Positions 24,706-36,700 of a DNA stretch of 64,000 bases are shown in pieces. The number at the start of each line of letters is the position of its first letter. Positions within the stretch are counted from its first letter, which is position 1. Made by a program: the position numbers and the translations under genes. Origin of the DNA: Synchiropus splendidus (lineage: Eukaryota > Chordata > Actinopteri > Syngnathiformes > Callionymidae). The notes under the pieces are model-generated. The model was not told the DNA's origin and did not search any database. It was given only the letters and a program-made list of their open reading frames with translations. The stretch lies in NCBI RefSeq assembly GCF_027744825.2, contig NC_071336.1, positions 23,458,501 to 23,522,500 on the forward strand, given 5' to 3'.

Positions 24706-27700
24706 GTCAACTACCAATGCTCAGAGTGTCAATTACTTGTATATATGCTTAAATAAACACTGTTGAATACTATATTCACATAGGCTCACCACTCACTAGC
24801 AAGCTTCGCTTACAGACCGACCAAGAACAGCTGTACTAATTCTAACATTGCAAATAGTGAGCTGAAATTGTTGAAAGAAAAAATACTAATAAACATGATA
24901 AACTTTTTATGTGCTCTATTATGATGAACACATCTAGGAGAAGATTTGTAATTCAAAGAGGTGGTCATGAAACATTACTTGAATCCATGAATTTCGGGTT
25001 CATTCACCTGTCGTGACAAATGCTTTAACCCTCATCAAGAAATAGTGAAAGATTTAAAGCAAAAATGGTGGAAATGATTTGTCTTAATTATTGCTGGTCA
25101 AACTGTAATCAGGTTTTTATCTTTCTATGTTGCAGATAGCCCTTCTAGGTTATTTCTACATTTTAAAAAATATTGAGTTCAATTCTTTCCCCCGTTCTTG
25201 TAGGCCCGCCCCAGGAAGACATGGCAAACCCTAAAGAGAAAACTCCAATGTGTTTGGTGAATGAGTTAGCCCGTTTCAACAGGATCCAGCCTCAATACAA
25301 GCTGCTCAATGAGAGAGGACCTGCGCATGCTAAGGTGAGGATATATTTTTTGACGCTCTGAAGTTACTTTTTGACTTATAGACATTGACGGTACGTTTTA
25401 TATACTGTATATCTGTGTGTGTGCATGCATGTTTGAGATTTATTTTAAATCTGTTTTCAGTGGTGAAGACTAAAATATTAAGGTTTTACTTATTTAAAAA
25501 AGTGCACAAATTAAAGTACTACGTAGTCATGTTTGTGAAATGCTGTCCACTGTGTGGCGCTGTTGCAGATCTTCACCGTGCAGCTGACATTGGGGGAACA
25601 GCAGTGGGAGGCAGAGGGAACCAGCATCAAAAAGGCTCAGCATTCCACTGCTGCCAAAGCGCTGGATGAAAGTGTGCTTCCCAGACCAGCACCTAGGTCA
25701 CCTAAAGTTGACATCAACAGCAACCCAGGTGACCATAGTTAAAAATCTGACACGGTTTTAACAATAATGTGCAACCAAATGTATGTAGTAAATGTTATGA
25801 ACTTGGAAAAAAAGAATGAGAATGTGGCTTTTTTTTCGTATCCTCAATAACGTGTTTAAATTTTTGTACGTCTACATTTTCACATATTGAATCTAATGCT
25901 GTAATTATTATTCTTTCATAATTGAAACATCGATTTATTGCAGGCAGTATAACACCTACAGTGGAGCTAAATGGTCTCGCTATGAAACGAGGGGAACCAG
26001 CCATCTACAGACCTTTGGATCCCAAGCCGATTCCCAACTACAGAGCCAACTACAACTTTAGAGGGATGTTCAACCAAAGGTGAGCTTTTCTTCAGAATAG
26101 TGCTTAACAAGTTGTCTGCCAATGTGTATTTCACAAGTTGTCTTAAATGTTATTTATTTAGTTTTATTTATTATTTCTTTAAATAGATTTTTTATTGTGT
26201 GGATTTCTGTTTTTGTGTTCTAAAGACTTAAAGATTATCATGAGATCTCGTGATTTAGATGGTGCTGATGCTGTGATATATTGCATTGTTGGGCTAGGAT
26301 TGTGGTTGACGTAACAATAGTATACATATACAAAGAAGTATCACAAGAAGCCATGTCAGTTTAAACGATCACTGAACCGTCCTCCAGGTGGCAGTATGTC
26401 CTCGCTCAATGGACTTTCATAACACCAAGACCTGTCCATCGTGGTTGAACGATCATTCTGTTACACAAGTTTGGAGCGTCATCCTTAAAAGCGGTGTGGA
26501 CTAGATCAACTTCATTAATGAAAGCCATGAAACAAGTGATATGCTTTTTAGAAGAAACATCTGACTCACCGTCCATCATGCCTTTAATTATGTCAATGAT
26601 TTACTCACAAACAATACATGTACATTTCAGATGCACTGTTGGCTCACTGTGATTTCAATGCAACCTGTGAGCTTTTTACCAACTATTGCAGTCTATATCA
26701 TCAATACACTCTTTGTTCCTGTTTTTAAAACCAGGGTTTAGCAGAATTCATTTACATCCGTCACGGCAGATTTTTTTTTAGATGTTTTATTTAATCTGAG
26801 CTTCACAATTCACAATATTTTTTTTTCTAAAAAAGTAACTCTAAATTACGAACAGTATGACCTGCTCTGTGTCTTCCACCAACTTATGTCTCTGTTGAGC
26901 AAACACACTCTCGACGACAGAATTTGTTTCTCTGTCTGACATCTGCACAACCAACACTGGCTGCTCACACATGAGCTCCTGTGTTGTAATATCTGGATGT
27001 GCATGAGTTGGAGTGATGAGCTTTACACCCTCACTGGAAGTATATCCTTTGCATTCTATAAAGGAGTAGGTGTGGTTCTCTGACATCTCTTGTAAGATTA
27101 CTTTTCCTTAGATATTTTTAAAGTCACTGCAGATGAGACATTAAAGTAATGAAGGATGAAAGTGTGTTACACAATTTAGATCAATACATCCAGTATCAGA
27201 TGGCTTCTTCACTTCTGAAAAAATATATAAACTGCATGTTATTAACATCCATTTTTGCATCTTGAATGAAATCACTCGGAAAAAAGTCATCTGTGATGTT
27301 GGATAACGGAGTCTAGTCAGCAGACATTCGAGCATCTGGCTCACATCTTCTGCTAGTTGACCCATGCAGCAGTGAACAGGGGGTGAAAGACAAATGTTTT
27401 TGAGGTGGAGAAGAAAATCTGTCTTTAACTATCTGTCTGTCAATGTCATGTCGCAGAGATAAGTTTCAAAGAGACAAGCTATATATCTTCCTGCTGTATT
27501 TGGTTTCCTGATGCCACTTCATAAGTTGAAGAAATCCTAATGTGGCGGATGCGAGGGGGTGGGAGTGGAGGGCGTCAGAAACATGAAAAGAAATGAGAGC
27601 ATCCATTATCTCAAGGTCACTTATGTTTTCATAAGGTCTCTCTGTCAATGCGTTTGAGCCGTGAATTAATGAAAGTGAGACCTTCACAATATGAATTCTC

Positions 27701-30700
27701 TTCATTAGTTGACTGACCATGTGGCAGAATGACAGGCCATATCCATAATCACTCATCATAACGGCGCTGTAGTGAAACTAAGGTTTCCATATGCCCATGT
27801 CCTTACCTATTATGATGAATAAGAGTGATCTGGAATTGTGTTGATGGAAAATCTAACCATTAAGAGGGCACCCTGGCTCTGATCCATCAGAGCTCTAATC
27901 ACCACAGAGACCAGTATTGATTCATTCAGAAAGTGCTCTGATGACAAAATATAGCGATAATATGTAATGTACATTTGTCAGTGTCTTCATGAATCTTATT
28001 TATGGCCAAAAGCCCGGGAGTAATTTCTGAGCATTCGTGCTCACATTTAGATTTGCTATCCATCTCTGTTCCGACTAAGACTTTTGGATGCAATTGTTCA
28101 ATTTCTAAACTAAATTCAAGAACATTCTTGATGAGGTTGCATCACTCCAAGTGGCTCATTAAAATGATGAGAGTTTCTTTTAGCCAAAAAGGCTGTCTTT
28201 AGTGAGGTTTGGTCATTAAATCTGGGAATTATTCCTGTTATCTGCTTTCCTCGGAGGCTTTCTCAACCTCTCTTCCCAATAAATGATCTCAGTTACTCAG
28301 TCTTTTTGTTGTAGTTTGGTTTAACACGATTTCACAATAAATGATAAAGTGATGAGCAGTTTTGTATGGATATCTGTAAGAGAACCTACTGAGTAAAAGT
28401 TGAAGTATTTCCGGTGATATTCTTTTCCCTAAAGTGATTAACAGTACATGAAGTGTTATAAGAAAGTTGTTCCCATTCATTTCCATACAATCAAAATCAC
28501 TCATAAGCTCTCATAACCACATGAATATAGACACAGTTGTCAATGCAGGGGCAGGAGGATCGCCCTATCGATAATAATCTGTGTTCCTACAGGAAGAAAC
28601 TGTTAAAAAAAACTATTATTATTAAGAGTTTCCCCAAATGATAATTGTCCTAAAGAGAGCCACTCACAAGTCACTATGTTGCAAAAGGTATAGCTTTCCC
28701 ATTACACTCCCTTTTCTGTTCTAGCGATAATGCTCGATAGACACTTTTGGAACGTTTCCCTTGAAAATGAAACGAAGAACATTCGAGGCTCAAGGTTGTG
28801 CTTGTTTGTGGTAGGTTGAAAAGGGAAAAATCATCTGTGGAATTTTGCTGCTGTTTGGCCTAGTGTCCTTGTAAGAATCACTGGCATCTCTGCATAAAGC
28901 AGGAAGACCGCCCTTATGTATGAACTATTAAGAGACAATGGCAAAGCGCTCATCCTTGGGCAATGGATGTCCACCTCAATGTAAGGCATTAGAATGGTAA
29001 TGAGATGGGAATACTTTTGCAGGTAAGCACAAATCCTTGCAGGTTTATATCCTCATCTCCAAGTAGCTCAACCTCACTCTTGCTGAAGGCAAATCTGCCT
29101 GGGCCCTTTCTATACCCAACCTTTTCTCCCTTCTCTCTATGTTCTATCTCCTGTCTCCTCCACACTCCCCTTCCGCAACACCAGTTGATATATTTGCTGA
29201 AAACTTTTCTACTTTTGGGATTCGCATTTTAAGCGCTTGATGGGGACACGCTAGGCCTTTTCCTCCTCGACAGATTCTGCTTTTTTATCCATCACCTCAT
29301 CACAGTCAGCAAAGGCAGCTGCCAAAGCCCCCAGGCTGAACACATCAGAGGAGCAGCCTTTTATTGTCGCTCTCCTTTTATGTGTTTAATATCTACACAT
29401 ATCTGTGTCAAGTAGTAAATCAGATGAATGAATTTGCAGACAAAATAAATTACTGTGGGCGACAAGCCAGACTAAAGAATAATTTGTCTCACTTGTACAA
29501 ATGGGTGTAAACTTTTGATGCGAAAGATTTTTGGGCGATAGAAAGTGGGTGGAGGAGTGAAACTCAACTCCAACAAAAACAATGTTTTGGAGTGATGCAG
29601 GCTCCGTCGATTCATTGTCTTTTGCTCTAAATAGTTTCATGGTCAGCTCAGCGCATCATTGGCACATTCATTATTTAATTGTTGTCATCACTCTGTGAGT
29701 TTTATAATGCATGCAGTTGTAGAGCTGTTCTTTATGTCTCCGTAGAGTGATCATGTAGGCACTTTTTCTTTTTGCCATTTTCTCTTCCAAATTCATATTT
29801 TGCTCTGAGTAATGTTCAAATTTGAATTGAGTCATTGAGTTCGATCATGTGGGTGTTTTTTTTTAAATTGTTTTCCGTAAAGATGAATGGAGGAAAGTGG
29901 CAACTGCCTTTGCAACCTGCTGAGACATTGACTAATCTAGGTCTTATTATACGCATCTGGTTTTGGTGCTGTTATTCACATATGTTTTTAGTATGGATGC
30001 TGCGATCAATCCGCCACCGATCATGATCGGTCGATGTCCGTGTGATCGGTGACTGCTGATCACTGCCTGTCATTGCCAGTCACAAAATCCATCACCTGTG
30101 AGAGTCTGTACTCTTTTCCAGTTGTCCTTTTAACAGAATAGTTGCTGTGGTCTGCAAGGTTTTTTTCCTTCTTTAAGAGGTGTATAAAAATGTGTGTCTG
30201 AATTAAAATGTGTTTTTTATCACGTACACACAAGGCCTTGTTTAATTCAAATTCTAAGTCAAGTCATGGGATCGGTGGTGATCAGCCGTGGAAATTCTGT
30301 TTGGAGCATCTCTAGTTTTGCTGGGACTTAAAGAGATTAATTTCAGTGTATTAAAAACAGACAAGAATAATTTATCGACACTAATGAATCAAACATTTTT
30401 TGCATGTTTTCACCAAGTGCGCCATGTGATTTCGTAAAACATCCATGATGAAAGAGACTAAATGAGGTTGCACTGATGGATGAAGAAGTTGGTTAAAAAA
30501 AACTTCAGGATAGAAGCACCAAAAATGCTGTTGACACTTTATGAAGCGAAGAGATCACTCATTATTGGAACACTTCCTCCCTGATGTTGAAGCTGAGGTG
30601 TACGGATTCAATTTAAAATTGGTCATTCTGGTGTCAAATACTAACTAGAGTTGAATCCCAATGAATTAATATCAAGTCCCACCTCTTGTTTTAATACATT

Positions 30701-33700
30701 AAATTTTATCCATACTTACCCATGGTCACTCACTCTGAGTACTCACTTATCTCTTCCATGGATATGTGGCACTTTTCATTTCAATGTATCCAAATCCATT
30801 TGAGTCTGATACTTACTTACATCTGAGTTCAATTTAGTTCACAAGGAAAGTGTCCTATTCTTGTTTTGTGATTCATATTAACTTGATGAAGTTTTCTCAT
30901 GTCTAGATCATAAATGACCTAATGAGGTTATCCAACCCATAGTCCTTAAAATAGGTTGTAGGTCATGCAGACATGTAGGTCAGGATAGTCAAAGTGAAAA
31001 TATTTAGGCTGCAAGGCAAACGTTCTTCGCGCCCAAAACAAATTGTGATTGGAAAGAGAAGATCAAAATAAAGCTTTCCTTCATAACAAATGCGTTTTAA
31101 CGAGGAGCGTGAAACAACAGGCCATGGTGCAGTAATCACAACGAGGTCAGCAGGTTGTATTTTAGACCGACTCACAGCCAGTTGAGTCAATACGTGTTCC
31201 ACAACTGACACAAAAGGGTCAAAGAGGTTGAGACAGCCTTCATTTCATTTCATTTCCTTTATCGCTGCAGTGGGTTGATTCAGACATTGTACATTTGGAC
31301 TGCCTATTGTGTTGGTACATAGCTTGACTACGATATTGAATCATAATGAAGTAATAATTCTATTTAGTTTTTGTCTTTTCTTGCTTTTATCTGAATCAAT
31401 TCAAACGTCTTGTGAGATCCATTAAATGGGGAATTAAGCAATGTATATAAGGACGGGGACCTTACATGTTTGAACCAATGCGGTGCCACTAACTGGTACC
31501 TGGGAATCGGTACTGGTACTCAATGATACAAATTTTTGGAGTGAATGCCTCTGTCGGTCTGAGGGACCTCTAAATGAAAGTGCAAGCTATGCTAAATTAT
31601 ATACGCTCAACATATTTCCCTGTAGCAGACGGAGATGACTGCATAGTCATTATAACTTTTTCATCATGTGAACCTGATGAGGAGAAAACCCTCCTCATTT
31701 GAAATTTTTCATTGTTTTACTTTCTTTGTTTTAGTTTTTTTGCTTTGTTTTATCTCAGTTATTTCGCTTGTACTTCTTATTTTGTTATGTAAGGTTATGT
31801 ATGTTCATGTTTTTTTTTTTTTTTTTTTTGTAAAAAACTAAATTGTCAACCTGCACTGAACAGCCAGAAGAGCTTTTTGTCTGGTGCTGGTGACACAGTG
31901 CTCTTTGTTAACACCTAATTTGAGCCAACTGACTCACATATACCATATATACAGAGAACTACTCATCCCACACACCTGGATGTTTGTAAAATGTTTTGCT
32001 GCTAAATGGTAGCGTGCTAAAAGGATGCAAACTGTGTAACAAGGACCAGCGCACAGGGGACCAAGTGGCTTTTTTTTTTCTTCAGTCCGCTTTGTTTGAA
32101 TGTGAAATTTGGTCTTTGTAAAGTTCCACCATTATCATTTCACTTGAAACGTCAGTGATCTAACAGTGTCGTACATGGTAATACTGCTGAGTGTATCGTT
32201 GTAAATCCCCAGTAATCTGAAACAGGAGACAGCAGGTGATCTTATGAGACCTGGACTTCTGGCAAAGGAGAGCGCTGAGAAATGATTACAGGGCTCACAC
32301 AGAGAGCGCTTTAATCTCAAGCACAAAAAGGAAAACCACAACAAACTCTTAAAACAATGGCCTCTGTCAGGTTTCAACCACCTAATTATAATACCTTATA
32401 AAACTTGTGTGTAATGTTCCACATCTCCTGGCTGTTCTTGATCTAGACTGATGAAATGTTGTTGAAAACTATGCTTGAGTAGTTGATATAAGCTGTTCTT
32501 TTAAATGGCTTATTTAAAATGCCCCCGTAAATACTATAGGATAGACCATACTGATATTTCAATCCTGGTTTAAATCCTTCTCATTTACAGTAAATTCAAA
32601 TCAAAATGCATTTTTGCTTTTAACAAGATGGCTATTCATTTATTTACCACTTAAAAAAGCAGATAATTTATCATTAAAATGTCACTATTAAGAGTCATAT
32701 CCTGAATTCCCAACTTTCATGTTCATGGGTTGTCCAAGTGTGATTTGCAAAAAAGAGTTTTCAGTTTCAGAATAGGGTTTGGTAAATCTGCCAATAGTTA
32801 GAGATGGTTGACAAACAGCTTTTACTGGAGGATGTCAAAAGCCCTCATCAATGGAACCCAGATGACACCATTCACCATAGCAACACGTGAAAGTGACGCT
32901 CTTCCTACTTCTCCTCAGAGGATATGGAGTCATTAATGACAGTGTACGCAAAAAGCGACCACTTTGAAGAAAGAATGGTGACCAAATCAATGTTGTTCTT
33001 AAGTAGCAGAAGAAAAAGTTTCTTTTTAATTGTGCCCTCACCAGATGACCAGATTTTTGCATTACATTATGTTGATGCTGATCCTGCATCATGAAACAAA
33101 AAAAAACGGCGAGTCGACTCACCTCCAGGAAAACCAACTCTGGTTTTTCACTCACTCTACCACCTTTCTGAAACAGGCCCCAGGTCTAAATGCTTGTTGT
33201 TATAGTTTGTTATACATTATTGCGTATCCATTGCAGCAAAACGGAAGACCACTCAATTTCCAAGCCAGCAAAACTATGCAGCTAAGCTCATTGTATTTGA
33301 CAGTATTCCATTTTCCTTTGCTTGTGCTGTTTGTTCTTTGCCACAGAAGTTCTCTACCTGGCCGAGAGCTCCGCTGGTAAAATGTTCTGGCTCTGGTTTG
33401 TTGTATAACTGTATTTGTTTTAGCTTTGCATGTCTGTATTATCTAGATACTTCTCGGTAATACATGTCCAGATGCACACACATCATCTCCACCATCTACC
33501 CACCAACTATCATAAGTCATTTTTCAATTTGATTTAGTCATCATCATTTTATTTTTATGCTGGCCAAGAAATATCCTGACGAATGATTGATTTCTGAAGA
33601 AGTCACCAGAAAACCTCCCACTTGGTTTTGGTGGTTTCCGTTGTCATAACTTGTCCAGAGAACTTCTCCACATCCCCACCGCAACTGTCAATGTTGTTGG

Positions 33701-36700
33701 CTACATGGACCATTTCATCACCTCAACAATGCATTCACACATGCAATTGCGTGAGGATGAAAAGAAGAAAAGCAATCACAGCAGACACAAGGAATACATT
33801 TCTAAATGATGGTCTGGATAAAGGACAAAAGTCTGGCAGCAGTGTGAGAGTGCAGCTGGTGGGAGAGCAAGACTGCCCAAGTTGCTACAAATTTTGCCCC
33901 TCAAAAGCTCTGTCACTCTTTTCCCCCCTCAGGGGCAGCCCAGTCCCCATTTTTCAAGACACAGTGTGTTTTTGTTTCTGTGTAATTGTTTATTTGGCAA
34001 AAGATGTTTTGGTGGTCAAGCTCATTAGCGCTGAAAAGGAGACCAGGCAAACTGATCCTTGTTCTTGTGTTTCCCTGTGTTTCTGCTGGATTTAAGTGTA
34101 ACAATAGCTTTTAACCTGCGTGCACATCTACTTTATTCACAGTTGTAAGTCGTTGGCTCAGATTAGGTCTTCAGTTAATTTCCGTTTGGTCTGACTTGAA
34201 CATTAAAAATAGTTATTTTTCCTTTAAATTATGTTTCAAATCTGAGATGAGGGTTTCAGACGTGCTTTACCAGTGGAAGGACGTCTCAAACTTGCACCAA
34301 CTCTAATACTAATTCTATGTTTTTGGTCAATGCTATTGCCTCACCTTTTTTTTGTTGAGCACAACTATCTTTTGTATGTCTAATCTCAGTATTTTTTCTC
34401 ATTTCTCATTATTATGTATTCACATGGACAATCAACTTAATTAAGTTTGAAAGCAAAGAAAATTTAGGGAGCAAGGGGTTAAATGACTTCTGCCAATGAC
34501 ATTTGAATATCCAATCGCTACTAACAGAATAACAGTGTAAATGTCATATTGTCCTTTGATTATATTGACATTCAGATCTTTCGTTTGCCGTCATGAAAGT
34601 TTGTCTCTGGTTTTCACTGATGTTTGAATGACTCGAAGATGAAATGCTAACCTTTCCTTCAGAGCCAACATGATCAACAGGGGAACTTCATTTCCTGCTG
34701 CTTAAATGCCGATGACTTATCATTTAATTAAACTTTACAAGTTCCTGCAGTTACTCGTCATTTCTGTGCAAACCAGACTAGTGTTACAACACATTCATGT
34801 GTTTCCAGAAACATCTTTCTCCTCTTTCACTGCAATCTCACTTGCACTTGTGTTAGTCTTTATTTTCCCACAATTTCTGCCGGGGTCTCCCTTAATGCTC
34901 GCCTCGCCTCAACTTATTTCATTCTGTTTTCTGTCTTATCTCTTCCTCCTTGCACCTGTACTGAGGGGTTCTGTTTCAGCTGCTCCCCACTCAGCTCAGT
35001 ACTATTGGCTGTAGACAAGTGTTTCACTTGGCATGTCCTCTGAGACCCTGGGGCTAAGCTTGACATGCAATGGCCAGGCAGACCTCCGCCCAAGAAAGAC
35101 TCCCATGGCCATGGGGAGCTGAACACAGATGGATGAAAAGAGGAGTGAAGGAAAGACAGTCTGTGAAATTGCTGACTCACAGTTTGGCCCATGAGGAAGA
35201 ATTTAAAGTCAAGATGTGAAGGACAGATGTGAAGAGAAAATGTTTTGCAAGTCATTTAATTGTGTTGGTTGCCACTCTATTTTAAGCCATTGTTGTGTAC
35301 AGACATTTTTATATCCTAGTTGTAATGTACATATCCAGTTCTCGTAGGTTCCCTGGTGTCTGGGCTTTTACTGCAATTTTATGTGGTCATTATCACGATT
35401 ATACTTTTCACTATTTTTCCAAAGATGTACATTTTTTAATTTTCTTCTGAATAACCCCTTCCTCTTGTGTGGACTGCTGTTGTCAACTAAGTTCTTGCAG
35501 TGACATTTTTGCACTTAAAACCTATACTCACTCCAGCCCAGCTTTTAAGTCTAAGGAGCTTTTCACACTGCAAGAGTCTGATTCGCCCCTTGCTGTGAAG
35601 ACTTGCGCCACTGCCCCTCAGATGATGTCCTTTTTTCTTCTAAGCTGGCAACACTGTGTGCTATGTATATGAAATCATGTACAGTGTTACCTCGGTTTTC
35701 GAACGTCCCGGACTTTGAACAAATCAGAGTTCGAACAAAAATTTTGAGATTTGTTTGCTTCGGGTTTGGAACGAAAATCCAGAACTCGAACGCCCCCGAT
35801 AAAAGCTGGAAAAAACATAACGTGCGCGGACCGATCAGCTGACCCACGCCACACCCTGTTACTGTGTATAACGCAGCCACTGGACCGTGGTGGAGCGTAC
35901 ACTCCACGGTTTGATGTCCTGGAGCTCGGACAGGGATGAGGCGAGTCTGGGACAGAGCGTTACTTGGTTTATGACTTTGTCACAGCCAAACTGCACAGAA
36001 GCGCACATTCAGAGCTGGACACGCACCGGGCACCTCTTCACTTCTGGAGAGACGTCACTCACTCTGCAACCCCTCCCACATGCAGCGGCCACACACATAG
36101 AGGAACAGCGCACCTGCAGCAGACACTCTACATTCACTCCTACAAAAGCCTATTTTAAGGCTTGGAACACATTATTTCTTTTTCCATTCATTGTAATGGA
36201 AAAAAGTCGATTCAGATTTCGAACAAATTGCTTCTTGAACGGCCGTCTGGAACGGATTGTGGTCGAGAACCGAGGTACCACTGTATATGATTCATCCACA
36301 CAGCTCTCACAACAGCAGAGACCTTCCTGGGACGAGATGCAGCTCTGCAGGCGGGATCAACTCCCTGCCTAAAACCTGGTTCACACGTGTTCATGTCGGA
36401 TATCTGAGCCGAACACACTTTGTCTCGAGACAGAGGTTGCAGTGTGAAAAGCCCCTAACTGTGACTCTTAACCTGAGAGTTACCATTGCGGCCAGACACT
36501 GCTATGGTCGGAAGTCAGACAAAATGAGTCAGAATGTATACCTGGAGAAATTCTCGACTTGCTTGTTTTGATTGTCTCTAATATTTATAGCCAAAGGATA
36601 AACATTATCAAGGCAAACAGGATCAGTCTCTTAAACCCAGAAACCACTGCCAATTGTCGAAATATTATATTTCTGAGAATAAATCCACCAAAGTAAGTCT

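Noticed and set aside
33622..34095. 157-codon + strand ORF in the large STAU2 intron
   Set aside because: No domain, and no splice sites giving a sensible continuation. The length is compatible with chance over 64 kb and six frames.
35887..36372. 161-codon + strand ORF
   Set aside because: It runs across the right end of the MITE and its TA target site, has no transposase motifs and overlaps other frames equally open in GC-richer DNA.
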